Positions 14,957 to 21,880 of a stretch of DNA of 21,880 nt are shown here, one piece after another. This DNA comes from Avichristensenella sp031550095. GTDB taxonomy: Bacteria > Bacillota > Clostridia > Christensenellales > Aristaeellaceae. The position numbers were made by a program, and so were the translations under genes. The DNA lies in assembly GCA_031550095.1 (NCBI GenBank), contig JAVBOX010000004.1, positions 1 to 21,880 of the forward strand, given 5' to 3'. Numbering within the stretch: position 1 is the first letter of the stretch; each line of letters starts with the position of its first letter. The notes beneath the pieces were generated by a model. That model did no database searches, was not told the DNA's origin, and saw only the letters and a program-made list of their open reading frames with translations.

Positions 14957-16072
14957 TCAGAATTCACCACGGATCAGCTTCCAGGCAGAGCCGTCGGGCT
15001 GCACCGCGACGATCCACTCGGGGGGCCTTTCCGTCTCCTGGGTCACCCCTGCCACCGCCCAAAATTCATCGACCCAAACCGCGTAGCTGGCAAGGTTTTG
15101 TTTTTCATTCCCAAATTGCCCCCCAAAGAGGGTCTCGCCATTTTCATCAAGCCCCACCACCCAAGCGTCGCTTCCCCTGCCATCTGGAAGCCGGGACCAA
15201 GTGCGGCCGGCCGCCAGCCAGCCGCCGTTTCCCTGGGCCAGGGCCGTGAGCTGATCCTCCTCCTCCCCGCCGTAGCAAGCCTGCCGGAGGATGTTCCCCT
15301 CCAGATCCATCCGAACCACCCAGCCATCCAAGTTGCCCAGGGCGCCGGATACATCTCCATCCGAGGAGTTGGTTCTGCCCACGGCCAGATAGCCCCCGGG
15401 CGCGGGGGAAACGCCAAAAAATGCGTCTGATTCGGTTCCGCCCAGGGATTTTTGCCACAGAATATCCCCATTTTCGCCGATGTGAACGGCCCAAGCGTCC
15501 GACTCCACAAAGGCTTCCTCCACCCCATGCAGGCCGGAGACATCCCCGTCCATGGAATAGGTCTCGCCCACCGCGATCCAGCCCCCGTCCCAGGCGGGGC
15601 ATATGGACTTGAAGGAATCCCAATCGGTTCCGCCATAACAGTGATTCCAGAGAATTTCCCCATCCCTGTCCACGCGCACCACCCAGCCGTCCGTCTTGGC
15701 CTCAAACTCCTCATACCAGCCTTCATGCCAGCCGTTGTCCATGTCGCCGGAGGCGGACGATCCGACAGCAATCCAGCCCTCGCCCTCCACGGCCAGTGCC
15801 TGCTCCAGCTTATCCGCCCCGTCTCCCTCGGCCACGCGGCTCCAGACACTCCCGGCGTTTTCATCCAGCAGGGTATACTGGGCCCCTACGCTGACGATGA
15901 GCCCATCCTTCTCCTTCACGGCCTGGCTGAGGAGGAGCCCGCGGCCCTCATCGTTCATGGCAAGAATCCGGTACCCATCCTGGGTCCAGATCATGGCGTT
16001 TGGGTCGGCATGGGCGGAAAGGGGCAGGCCAAAAAGGAGCGGAAGCAATATCCACAAAAGCGCTCTTTTCAT
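14957..16072 (-). CDS. Secreted repeat protein, beta-propeller-like
   Basis: This is a 371-aa exported protein of unknown function. Residues 1-22 form a Sec signal peptide (MKRALLWILLPLLFGLPLSAHA) with an AHA cleavage motif; there is no lipobox Cys. The mature part consists of about five repeats of roughly 50 residues, at about 66-112 (partial), 128-180, 191-243, 248-297 and 302-345. The unit reads approximately D-x-W-V-V-x-x-D-x-x-G-x-x-L-W, then GG-x-x-x-D, then GGW-x-A-V-G-x-T-x-S, with DGDVSG closing two units. This periodicity fits propeller blades of the kind seen in PQQ-like or Kelch-like proteins. No catalytic residues are evident, so a binding or structural envelope role is likely. 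The ribosome site is weak (AATAAGAAAA) and the start is 12 nt after the upstream stop, suggesting translational coupling. Confidence 0.75.
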   Translation of the reverse strand: MKRALLWILLPLLFGLPLSAHADPNAMIWTQDGYRILAMNDEGRGLLLSQAVKEKDGLIVSVGAQYTLLDENAGSVWSRVAEGDGADKLEQALAVEGEGWIAVGSSASGDMDNGWHEGWYEEFEAKTDGWVVRVDRDGEILWNHCYGGTDWDSFKSICPAWDGGWIAVGETYSMDGDVSGLHGVEEAFVESDAWAVHIGENGDILWQKSLGGTESDAFFGVSPAPGGYLAVGRTNSSDGDVSGALGNLDGWVVRMDLEGNILRQACYGGEEEDQLTALAQGNGGWLAAGRTWSRLPDGRGSDAWVVGLDENGETLFGGQFGNEKQNLASYAVWVDEFWAVAGVTQETERPPEWIVAVQPDGSAWKLIRGEF

Positions 16073-16084
16073 TTTTTTCTTATT

Positions 16085-17443
16085 TTAAGGCGCCACCACG
16101 GGAATATAGTCTCGAAGCGCACCCAGATCCCACAGGAGGGAACTGGTCAGGTATTTATCCCGAATCTCCCGGGAGCCAATAAAGGCCTTGCGGACTTCTT
16201 CCCTGCCGATGCCCAAATCCATCGGCTCCACGGGCATGCCCAGCCGGCGCATCATGGCGATGATCTCGTCGGTATTGGGCAGCTCCTCCTCCATAACAGC
16301 CTGGAATTGCCCCCAGTGGGCGAGAATCCGGTTCAGCCGCTCCTTGTGCCCCGCGGGATCATTTTTATGGTACCGGGTTTTTTCAGCGTCGATCACCTGG
16401 GATGCCGTTTTCCCGAAGATGTCCCGCATCTCCGCCTCCCACCGGGCCTGATCGAACTGGGCCATTGCCGCCTCGGCGTGAGCCCTATCAGGCACGGAGG
16501 CACGGAGGCGATCCAGTGCCCGAAGGGTTAAGACCGTACCCACCGCCACCTGAATTCCATGGAGATCCGAGGCTTCGCCCCGTTCCAGGGCCATCATCTC
16601 CCATAGGTGGGAGAAGTAATGATCCAGGCCGGAGGCTGGTCGGGAACACCGGGCATAGCTCATGGCGATGCCGGAAAGCACCAGCCCCGTGACCACCGCT
16701 TCCACGGCGTCCGCATCCCGTAGGATCAGGCCGTCCGCGGCAGAAACGCACTTTGCCAGGGAGGTGCGCACCAAGCGGGCAACGTTTTCGCAGTAGGGCT
16801 CTCCGGTAACCACCTCAGAAATCCGCCATTCGCACAGAGCCGTATACTTGGCCAGCATATCCCCAAGCCCCGCCCAGAGCATGCGCATGGGCGCCTCCCG
16901 CAGGATGTCCGTATCGGCGATGATGGCCACGGGGCAGGCGTTATAGATGGTGGTCTTGATGCGGTTTTGGATCATGGAGGAGGAATTGGAGGCATAGCCG
17001 TCCATGGAAGGGGCGGTCCCCACCACCATGGAGGGGATGCCCGCGGCGTGAGCCAGCACCTTGCAGCAGTCGTTGATCACGCCGGAGCCAATCGCCACCA
17101 CGATATCGCTGGCCGGGTCAAAGGCCATGGTCAGGCTGCCCACCGCCCACTCGTCCGGCTCCATCTTCTCCTCGGAGGGAGGAAACTGGAACAAGCCGTA
17201 GGAAACGCCGGCGGCCTTCAACAGGGCAACGGCTTTTTCCCCGGCGGCCTTGTAGGTGTTGGCGTCACAGACCACATAAGGCCGCTTTTTGCCAAGGGAG
17301 GCAAGAACCTCCGGCAGGGCGGAAAGGACGCCCTTGCCAATTTTGAGAATTCTCAGCTCCGTTTGGTGGCGCATACCGCAGGCGCAAGGCTGGCCTTCTT
17401 TGGCAAGCAGAGCATCGAAGGAGGCGGTGGCGAAATCGATCAC
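16085..17443 (-). CDS. egsA: sn-Glycerol-1-phosphate dehydrogenase (AraM/EgsA type)
   Basis: This is a cytosolic NAD(P)-dependent metalloenzyme reducing dihydroxyacetone phosphate to sn-glycerol-1-phosphate, the archaeal-type glycerol stereoisomer; in Bacillus subtilis the AraM product feeds heptaprenylglyceryl phosphate synthesis. It has 452 aa. The N-terminal C-x-C-G-x2-H cluster (residues 20-26) is typical of AraM proteins. The nucleotide-binding region has GSGVINDCCK (119-128), followed by GTAPSMDGYAS (142-152). Expected metal ligands are Asp195 (AGLGD), His275 (GLDH) and His295 (DLHG), with His279 nearby. The start is GTG 17443, with AGAAGGTG upstream, overlapping the TGA of the GNAT gene (GTGA). 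No arabinose genes are nearby, unlike B. subtilis araM. Confidence 0.9.
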   Translation of the reverse strand: MIDFATASFDALLAKEGQPCACGMRHQTELRILKIGKGVLSALPEVLASLGKKRPYVVCDANTYKAAGEKAVALLKAAGVSYGLFQFPPSEEKMEPDEWAVGSLTMAFDPASDIVVAIGSGVINDCCKVLAHAAGIPSMVVGTAPSMDGYASNSSSMIQNRIKTTIYNACPVAIIADTDILREAPMRMLWAGLGDMLAKYTALCEWRISEVVTGEPYCENVARLVRTSLAKCVSAADGLILRDADAVEAVVTGLVLSGIAMSYARCSRPASGLDHYFSHLWEMMALERGEASDLHGIQVAVGTVLTLRALDRLRASVPDRAHAEAAMAQFDQARWEAEMRDIFGKTASQVIDAEKTRYHKNDPAGHKERLNRILAHWGQFQAVMEEELPNTDEIIAMMRRLGMPVEPMDLGIGREEVRKAFIGSREIRDKYLTSSLLWDLGALRDYIPVVAP

Positions 17444-18048
17444 AGGAGTACACCTTCTTTTCTCAAGTATTTGTCAAACGCGGCAACTTTTTCCTTTTGC
17501 AGATCCTCGTAGACAGCGTCCACATAAAAGCGGCCGGAAACCCCGGAAAGCCCGTCCTGCACCAGCTCCAGGGCCATATGGGCGTCAAAGGTTTTTCCGT
17601 CCGAATGGGCGATGCCAAACTCGGCACACGGCCGAAAACCAAAGCGGGGATAATACGAGGGATGGCCGTAGATGACGACGGCCCGGTGGCCAAGCTTTCG
17701 GGCTTCCTCCAAAGAATGGCGCAGAAGAGCTCCGCCGATGCCCTGTTTCTGAAAGGATGGCAATACGGAAAGAGGCCCGAACAGCAAAACCGCATGGGCT
17801 CTATTTTGGACGTCAATGATCTTGGCATGGACATACATGATGTTGCCCACGACTTGCCCATCCTTCATGGCCACAAAGTCCAATTCCCGGACAAAAGCCG
17901 GATATTGCCTCAGGATATGCGCCAAGTAATGCTCGTCGCAGCCGGGGGCTCCATCATCGAAGAAATGGTCGCGGAGAAAAGCCGCTCGGGTCATGGCTTC
18001 CACCGCCAGATGATCCACGGGCCTTTCCAGGCGGATCTCAAAAGACAT
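17440..18048 (-). CDS. GNAT-family N-acetyltransferase
   Basis: This is a 202-aa acetyl-CoA-dependent acyltransferase. The acetyl-CoA pyrophosphate-binding motif A is Q-K-Q-G-I-G at about 100-105, within LSVLPSFQKQGIGGALL, followed by the helix LRHSLEEARKLG and the strand VVIYGHPSYYPRFGFRPC, typical of the YhbS-like subgroup (COG3153). The acceptor is unknown. The ATG at 18048 lies inside the end of the SpoIID/LytB gene (11-bp overlap) and uses AAGGAGG encoded by that gene's last codons; its stop overlaps the next start by 4 bp. Such tight packing implies coupled expression. Confidence 0.85.
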   Translation of the reverse strand: MSFEIRLERPVDHLAVEAMTRAAFLRDHFFDDGAPGCDEHYLAHILRQYPAFVRELDFVAMKDGQVVGNIMYVHAKIIDVQNRAHAVLLFGPLSVLPSFQKQGIGGALLRHSLEEARKLGHRAVVIYGHPSYYPRFGFRPCAEFGIAHSDGKTFDAHMALELVQDGLSGVSGRFYVDAVYEDLQKEKVAAFDKYLRKEGVLL

Positions 18049-19909
18049 AATAAGCCTCCTTGGGCGATTCGCTGGGAGACGGAGTGGGCGGCGGTGCCTC
18101 GCCGGAGGGACCGGGCGTTGGCGAGGCGGAAGGCGCGGCGCCGGAGGGATCGGGGGCCGACGCGGCGGAGGGCGCGTCGGTGGCGGGAGGCGGCATCGTC
18201 ACGGAAATCAAAGGGAGCGAGATGCCTTCATCCGTCAGGATGAACCTCATGAGCACATAGCCCTCCAGTTCCACGGTCATCATCTTGGCCCAGCCGTCCG
18301 CTGTCTGGCCCTGGAGAATCATTTGTGAGCCGTTCCGAACCACGCCCAATATCTTCGCGTCCGTGGTGGGGTACTGGCGGACGTTCAGGGTGGAATCCAC
18401 GCCCTCCACGATGACCGTGGCATAGGCTTCGTTCTCCTTCAAGGCCGGAAGGGGCGCGGGGGTGGGCGCGGGCGTAGGCCGAGCGGCCGCGTACCCGAGG
18501 CTCTCGGGCAATGCGGCCGCTCGCACCAACGGCTTTTCAGTCCATGTCATCTGAACCAATTCCAAGCCTGGATAATAAAAGTTCAGGATCTCCAAATGAT
18601 TTTTCCCATAGTTGCCGGCCATCCACTCGGCACCCCTTTGGGAAAGCCCTACCCCATGACCATACCGCCGATTGGTGAGGGTAAAGGCGTCCTCAGTCTC
18701 CGTCACCTCAAGAAGATCAAAGGCGCTGGCGTTGATGCCGATGTTTAGTGCGCCCCGCACCTGATCATAGAAGGACAGATCCACCATGATGGGGGCGTCA
18801 ATGGTCTCCGGCTCCCCGAATTTCCCGTCCGCAAGGCCTTTTTTCACGCTGCCCTTGACCGTAAAGCGGAGGGTCTTATACTGGCGTCCCGACGTGTTGA
18901 CCGGGTTGATGGGCTCCACCGATTCCACCCTGGCGACGCCTACGGCATCCGCTCGCTCCGCCCGTCCGCTGGCAAACAGCTTTTGCGCCACCACATCCAG
19001 CAGCAAGGTATAGAGGGGATCCGAAAGCTTCGTGGCGTCCTTGGGGATCACCGCTTTTTTCACAACGCTATCGGGATTTTCCAAGTCGTAGGGATCCTCC
19101 CGAATGTCCAGATAGCCGTAATTGCCCTTTCCCCAAACATCCGTGGCCATGGCGGTCTGCCCGCCGTTGGACGCCGAATAAAACATTTCGGCATATCCGC
19201 CGTCTACCATGCCCACGACACCCCGGGTCTCATCCACCGCCTGAATGGGATTCAAAAAGCGGACGTCATATCCTTTAAACACTTGGTCGTTGGGTGTATC
19301 CACCACGTCATAGTCCTTTCCCGCATTCGCCGCCTTTCGCTGCATGGCGTAGGACCTTGCCGCCACGGCCTGGGCCTTGAGGGCCTCAATTGGGAAGTAA
19401 TCGCTCATCTCATAGGGAAGCACCCCGTAAAGATACTCCTCTATATCCATGGTCACGATCACCCGAAGGCCGCCGCTGGGCAGCACGCCAAAGGAGATAT
19501 CCCCCCGGTATTGGGTGTCCTTGGCGGACTCATGGATGTATATCCCCGGGGCCTCGCCGTTATCCTGCAAGTGGCGCACCAGGGTGAATCCGCCGCCCAT
19601 GTCGATGGCCACGCCTTTAGCCTTCAGGGTGATGCGGCCGCCCTCCAGACCAAGCTTTATCTCCGTTCCCGGGTCAAACTGAAAGCCCCTGTCCCCATCC
19701 ACCGTATAAGAGCCGGCGATGGTCAGCCCCAGCGCTTCTCGCACGCCCAGGGATTCCAGCATCACCCGAATCGTGCCATCCATGGGCTTTCCGTAGGGCT
19801 TGGCCACAGGCGCCGCCGTCTCCGCGTGAACATTGGAAGGCAATGTCCCCGAAAAAATGGAAAAAATTGTCAATAAAACGAGGCACGTGGCCGTTCGTCT
19901 CAGATTCAT
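18038..19909 (-). CDS. SpoIID/LytB-domain wall protein with SH3 domain and Pro/Ser-rich tail
   Basis: This is an exported peptidoglycan-acting protein of 623 aa. A signal peptide covers about residues 1-29 (cleavage near NVHA). The SpoIID/LytB domain spans about 130-455; the conserved YLYGVLPYEM stretch contains Glu167, equivalent to the essential Glu of the SpoIID lytic transglycosylase, followed by PIEALKAQAVAARSYA, SASNGGQT (245-252) and RYGHGVGLSQRGAEWMA (415-431). A Pro/Ala/Thr linker (477-489) leads to a bacterial SH3 domain (about 498-558; STLNVRQYPTTDAKI). The C-terminus (about 571-617) is low-complexity Pro/Ser/Ala/Gly. The length exceeds classical SpoIID (about 340 aa), so this is more likely a LytB-type vegetative or wall-remodelling paralogue than SpoIID itself. 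It is the first gene of the minus-strand operon; AGGTGAGGTGAAGC precedes the ATG. Confidence 0.88.
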   Translation of the reverse strand: MNLRRTATCLVLLTIFSIFSGTLPSNVHAETAAPVAKPYGKPMDGTIRVMLESLGVREALGLTIAGSYTVDGDRGFQFDPGTEIKLGLEGGRITLKAKGVAIDMGGGFTLVRHLQDNGEAPGIYIHESAKDTQYRGDISFGVLPSGGLRVIVTMDIEEYLYGVLPYEMSDYFPIEALKAQAVAARSYAMQRKAANAGKDYDVVDTPNDQVFKGYDVRFLNPIQAVDETRGVVGMVDGGYAEMFYSASNGGQTAMATDVWGKGNYGYLDIREDPYDLENPDSVVKKAVIPKDATKLSDPLYTLLLDVVAQKLFASGRAERADAVGVARVESVEPINPVNTSGRQYKTLRFTVKGSVKKGLADGKFGEPETIDAPIMVDLSFYDQVRGALNIGINASAFDLLEVTETEDAFTLTNRRYGHGVGLSQRGAEWMAGNYGKNHLEILNFYYPGLELVQMTWTEKPLVRAAALPESLGYAAARPTPAPTPAPLPALKENEAYATVIVEGVDSTLNVRQYPTTDAKILGVVRNGSQMILQGQTADGWAKMMTVELEGYVLMRFILTDEGISLPLISVTMPPPATDAPSAASAPDPSGAAPSASPTPGPSGEAPPPTPSPSESPKEAYYVF

Positions 19910-19930
19910 GCTTCACCTCACCTCGCGGAC

Positions 19931-19959
19931 ATCATACACGAATGCCGCGTGTTTGTACA
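19931..19959 (-). promoter_or_regulatory. Probable promoter of the SpoIID/LytB operon
   Basis: On the minus strand a -10 TATGAT (19936-19931, 5 of 6) lies 17 bp from TGTACA (19959-19954, 4 of 6). Transcription would start near 19924, just upstream of the ribosome site. The whole gap between this gene and the upstream flavodoxin-fold gene is only 57 bp, so this is the only place for a dedicated promoter. Read-through from the flavodoxin-fold gene is possible. Confidence 0.5.
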
Positions 19960-19966
19960 GTGGAGA

Positions 19967-20572
19967 TCATAGGTCCGCTTGCCAAGATCGGACAATATCC
20001 GCTGTCTTTGCCAATGCCCTATCCAGAATGGCCGAAACATCCGCGCCCCGCAAATCCAGCCCCTCTCCCTGAACCCTATCGAATTTTGTAATGCCCAGCA
20101 TGGCCATAACTTCCTTTATATATTCCGCGCCTAGATTCCGCCCCAGAAGCCGGTCGCCGGAAGTGGTCAGAAAAAGGGCGCGGCGGGCCGAACACAGGCC
20201 GTAGCAGGCGTCATCGCGATAACGAAACGTGAGCTCCCGGACGGAGAGATGCTCGATATACACCTTGAGAACGGCCGGAAACAGCAGATCCCAGTAGGGC
20301 GCGGCGATGACCACGCTTTTCGCGGCCAGAAAATCTCGGGCCAAAGAAAACATGGGGTCCTCAAAGGCGCCCGCGTCGATGAGTGCCTCCCGCTCCGCCA
20401 GGATTTTCCCATCGATGGGCAACAGCCCCATTTCCGGCAGGGCATGCTCCCGGATGTCCAGCAGCGGATGAAAAGTTTTTAGCGCCTCAAAGAAGGCATC
20501 CGCGAGCCGAAGCGTCCTGGAGACCCCCTTCCCCCTGGGGCACGCGTTCACAAATAAAACGTCCAAACGCAC
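19967..20572 (-). CDS. Flavodoxin-fold NAD(P)H-dependent oxidoreductase
   Basis: This is a 201-aa cytosolic FMN-binding oxidoreductase of the NQO1/AzoR-like flavodoxin-fold superfamily. The N-terminal strand and phosphate loop VLFVNACPRGKGVSRTLRLA matches the FMN-phosphate-binding pattern; SVVIAAPYWDLLFPAVLKVY around the middle and LFLTTSGDR after it match the flavin-side loops of azoreductase/quinone reductase relatives. The start is GTG 20572, with GGAAAGGAAGAA just upstream; the longer frame back to 20725 would include the promoter itself. The substrate (quinone, azo or nitro compound) is unknown. It is divergent from the BMP gene. Confidence 0.82.
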   Translation of the reverse strand: MRLDVLFVNACPRGKGVSRTLRLADAFFEALKTFHPLLDIREHALPEMGLLPIDGKILAEREALIDAGAFEDPMFSLARDFLAAKSVVIAAPYWDLLFPAVLKVYIEHLSVRELTFRYRDDACYGLCSARRALFLTTSGDRLLGRNLGAEYIKEVMAMLGITKFDRVQGEGLDLRGADVSAILDRALAKTADIVRSWQADL

Positions 20573-20596
20573 TTCTTCCTTTCCATATATAGGATC

Positions 20597-20626
20597 ATTA
20601 TACGCAACGAAGGCCCGGCATTTCAA
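20597..20626 (-). promoter_or_regulatory. Promoter of the flavodoxin-fold reductase gene
   Basis: On the minus strand TTGAAA (20626-20621, 5 of 6) is spaced 18 bp from a perfect TATAAT (20602-20597). The start of transcription would be near 20590, leaving about 17 nt before the GTG at 20572. This supports that start over the upstream in-frame ATGs. Confidence 0.72.
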
Positions 20627-20746
20627 GGCGCAATTTGGCAGGACATTCATTAAACGCGGCGAATGTACCATTATTCTTTGTCCGGCAGGTTGAAGGTTTA
20701 TCTGCGACATGGCGTTATCTATCAAAACAGCTAGGAGGACTTTTTA

Positions 20747-21727
20747 ATGAAAAAAACACTGTCCATGTTCTTGGCACTGGTTCTTTTGCTCTCCCTTTCT
20801 TTCGTCGCCATGGCGGCGGACACGCCTTCCGTGGCCATCGTGGTGGCCGGCGGCCTGGGTGACCGCTCCTTCTACGACTCCGCCAACAGCGGTCTGGAGA
20901 AGCTTATTTCCGATTTTGGCGTAAACGGAAAGGTTATCGAGTGCAAGGAGGACGCTTCCCTCTACGAGCAGAGCCTCATCTCCGCCGCGGAATCCTTTGA
21001 CTTCGTGGTGGCCGTGGGCTGGCAGTTCTGGGAGTATCTGGAGGCCATCGCGCCGGAATTGCCGGATACCAAGTTCATCTTCGTGGACAACGAGCTGACC
21101 GGCATTGAAAATCTCTATTCCATCACCTACGCCGAAAACCAGGGCTCCTTCCTGGTGGGCTACATCGCGGCCAAGCTGTCCGAAACGGGCGTCATCGGCG
21201 CCGTGGGCGGCGAGGACAACATCACCATCAACAACTTCATAGCCGGATATAAGCAGGGCGCCCTGTACGCCAACCCGGACACCAAGGTGGAAATCTCCTA
21301 TACGGCGGATTACGAGGACCCGGCCAAGGGAAAAGAGCATGCCCTGGCCCTGTATGACAAAGGCGCGGACATCGTCTTCCAGGTGGCGGGAAAGACCGGT
21401 GAGGGCGTGTTCCAGGCCGCCGCCGAGACGGGCCGTTTCGCCATCGGCGTGGACAGCGATCAGAAGTTCATCAATCCGGACGCGATCCTCTGCTCCATGA
21501 TCAAAGAGGTGGGCAAGTCTATTTACGGCACCGTTTCCGCCTACATCCAAGACGGCACGTTCCCCGGTGGAACCTGCTGGAACGCGGACATGAAAAGCGG
21601 CTATATCAGCGTGGGCTATGGGGACGACACCATGACCCAGCAGGTATCCAATGAGCTGAAGACCGAGGTGACGGCCCTGGCGGAGAAGATCATGGCCGGG
21701 GAAATCACCGTGGACACCACCCGGTAA
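20747..21727 (+). CDS. BMP/PnrA-family ABC transporter substrate-binding protein
   Basis: This is an extracytoplasmic binding protein of the Bmp family (326 aa), whose characterised members bind purine nucleosides. The signal peptide covers 1-23 (MKKTLSMFLALVLLLSLS then FVAMA), with the SPase I motif A-M-A before ADTPS. The fold is indicated by VAIVVAGGLGDRSFYDSANSG (about 29-49), FVVAVGWQFWEYLEAIA, TKFIFVDNE, GSFLVGYIAAKLSETG, GADIVFQVAGKTGEGVFQAA and AIGVDSDQ. There is no lipobox cysteine, unlike most Gram-positive binding proteins. AGGAGG (20733-20738) lies 8 nt before the ATG. I found no convincing promoter in 20603-20746. ATPase and permease genes would be expected further downstream, beyond the repeat element and off-window. 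Confidence 0.9.
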   Translation: MKKTLSMFLALVLLLSLSFVAMAADTPSVAIVVAGGLGDRSFYDSANSGLEKLISDFGVNGKVIECKEDASLYEQSLISAAESFDFVVAVGWQFWEYLEAIAPELPDTKFIFVDNELTGIENLYSITYAENQGSFLVGYIAAKLSETGVIGAVGGEDNITINNFIAGYKQGALYANPDTKVEISYTADYEDPAKGKEHALALYDKGADIVFQVAGKTGEGVFQAAAETGRFAIGVDSDQKFINPDAILCSMIKEVGKSIYGTVSAYIQDGTFPGGTCWNADMKSGYISVGYGDDTMTQQVSNELKTEVTALAEKIMAGEITVDTTR

Positions 21728-21741
21728 GCCGCAAAGATAAT

Positions 21742-21880
21742 ATTACTCCGGCATCGAAAAGTCGGAAGAGATGCACGAGAGATTTTTTCGCCCAGCAAGG
21801 AGCTGGAACGAGGCGTAGCAGCGCTACGCTGAGTGAAGGGCGACGCCGCTGGACGGAAAAAGATCCGTGCCAAATTCCGA
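21742..21880 (+). repeat. MITE-like element, copy 2 (truncated by the window end)
   Basis: The 139 visible bases match copy 1 (from 6813) with four substitutions and one missing T in the T run, about 96 percent identity, in the same orientation. The left terminal repeat ATTACTCCGGCATCGAA is identical. The 7-bp hairpin GCGTAGC/GCTACGC (from 21813) and the CAGC/GCTG arms are conserved, but the T-to-C change in the arm CGCCCAGC breaks one pair of the plus-strand RNA and leaves a G-U in the minus-strand RNA. It begins 14 nt after the stop of the BMP-family gene. The five bases before it are ATAAT, so the same five bases are predicted just after its right end, off-window. Confidence 0.8.

Noticed and set aside
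15452..16531. 359-codon plus-strand open frame opposite the propeller and egsA genes
   Set aside because: It spans two well-supported minus-strand genes and shows His/Pro/Gly-rich composition without domain motifs.
14957..19909. Biosynthetic cluster for a secreted natural product
   Set aside because: No synthase, carrier protein, peptide precursor or dedicated exporter is present; the genes fit envelope and central metabolism roles.
20643..20666. ACATTC...GAATGT inverted repeat between the flavodoxin-fold and BMP genes
   Set aside because: Arms are only 6 bp with a 12-bp spacer; too weak to call an operator without comparative support.
20690..20720. Promoter for the BMP gene (TTGAAG with TTATCT)
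   Set aside because: The spacer is 19 bp and the -10 match is poor; not convincing enough to list.

Overview
The window looks like chromosomal DNA of a GC-rich member of the Bacillota, probably class Clostridia. Supporting signs are strong purine-rich Shine-Dalgarno sites (AGGAGG, GGGAGG), frequent GTG and TTG starts, a SpoIID/LytB wall enzyme, an AraM-type glycerol-1-phosphate dehydrogenase and sugar ABC transport genes. This placement is an inference, because there is no rRNA or tRNA gene and no phylogenetic marker in the window.

Layout. (1) 1-4926, plus strand: a ChvE-like sugar-binding protein (5' end off-window), its ATPase GguA and permease GguB, then a LacI-family regulator; one sugar-uptake operon with its probable regulator last. 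(2) 5088-6568: a small zinc-ribbon DUF5655-type protein and an HSL-family esterase. (3) 6569-7281: 713 bp without a convincing gene, holding a stem-loop, one complete copy of a 160-bp MITE-like element with terminal inverted repeats and a 5-bp target duplication, a strong promoter, and a structured leader for the next gene. (4) 7282-9906: MgtA-type Mg2+ P-type ATPase, followed by a doubtful 43-codon ORF. (5) 10147-11616: GH32 sucrose/sucrose-6-phosphate hydrolase, convergent with a TetR-family regulator (11623-12195, minus). (6) 12196-13771: a compact divergent control region, with a symmetric bidirectional promoter and a 14+14 bp palindrome, then a dolichol/phytol-kinase-like membrane enzyme and a short CDF-like membrane protein. 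(7) 19909 back to 13778, minus strand: a tightly packed probable five-gene operon of SpoIID/LytB-SH3 protein, GNAT acetyltransferase, glycerol-1-phosphate dehydrogenase, secreted repeat (propeller-like) protein and glycerate kinase. (8) 19967-20572 minus: flavodoxin-fold reductase with a near-consensus promoter. (9) 20747-21727 plus: BMP/PnrA-type substrate-binding protein, followed 14 nt later by a second copy of the MITE-like element, cut by the window end.

As a whole the genes are ordinary transport, carbohydrate, ion and envelope functions. The most noteworthy parts are non-coding: the repeated hairpin element, the mgtA leader with mutually exclusive pairings, and the symmetric tetR/lipid-kinase promoter. 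The gene set that deserves most attention is the SpoIID-GNAT-G1P dehydrogenase-propeller-glycerate kinase operon, which converges on a CTP-dependent-type lipid kinase gene. I see no CRISPR array, phage module, toxin-antitoxin pair or obvious defence system.
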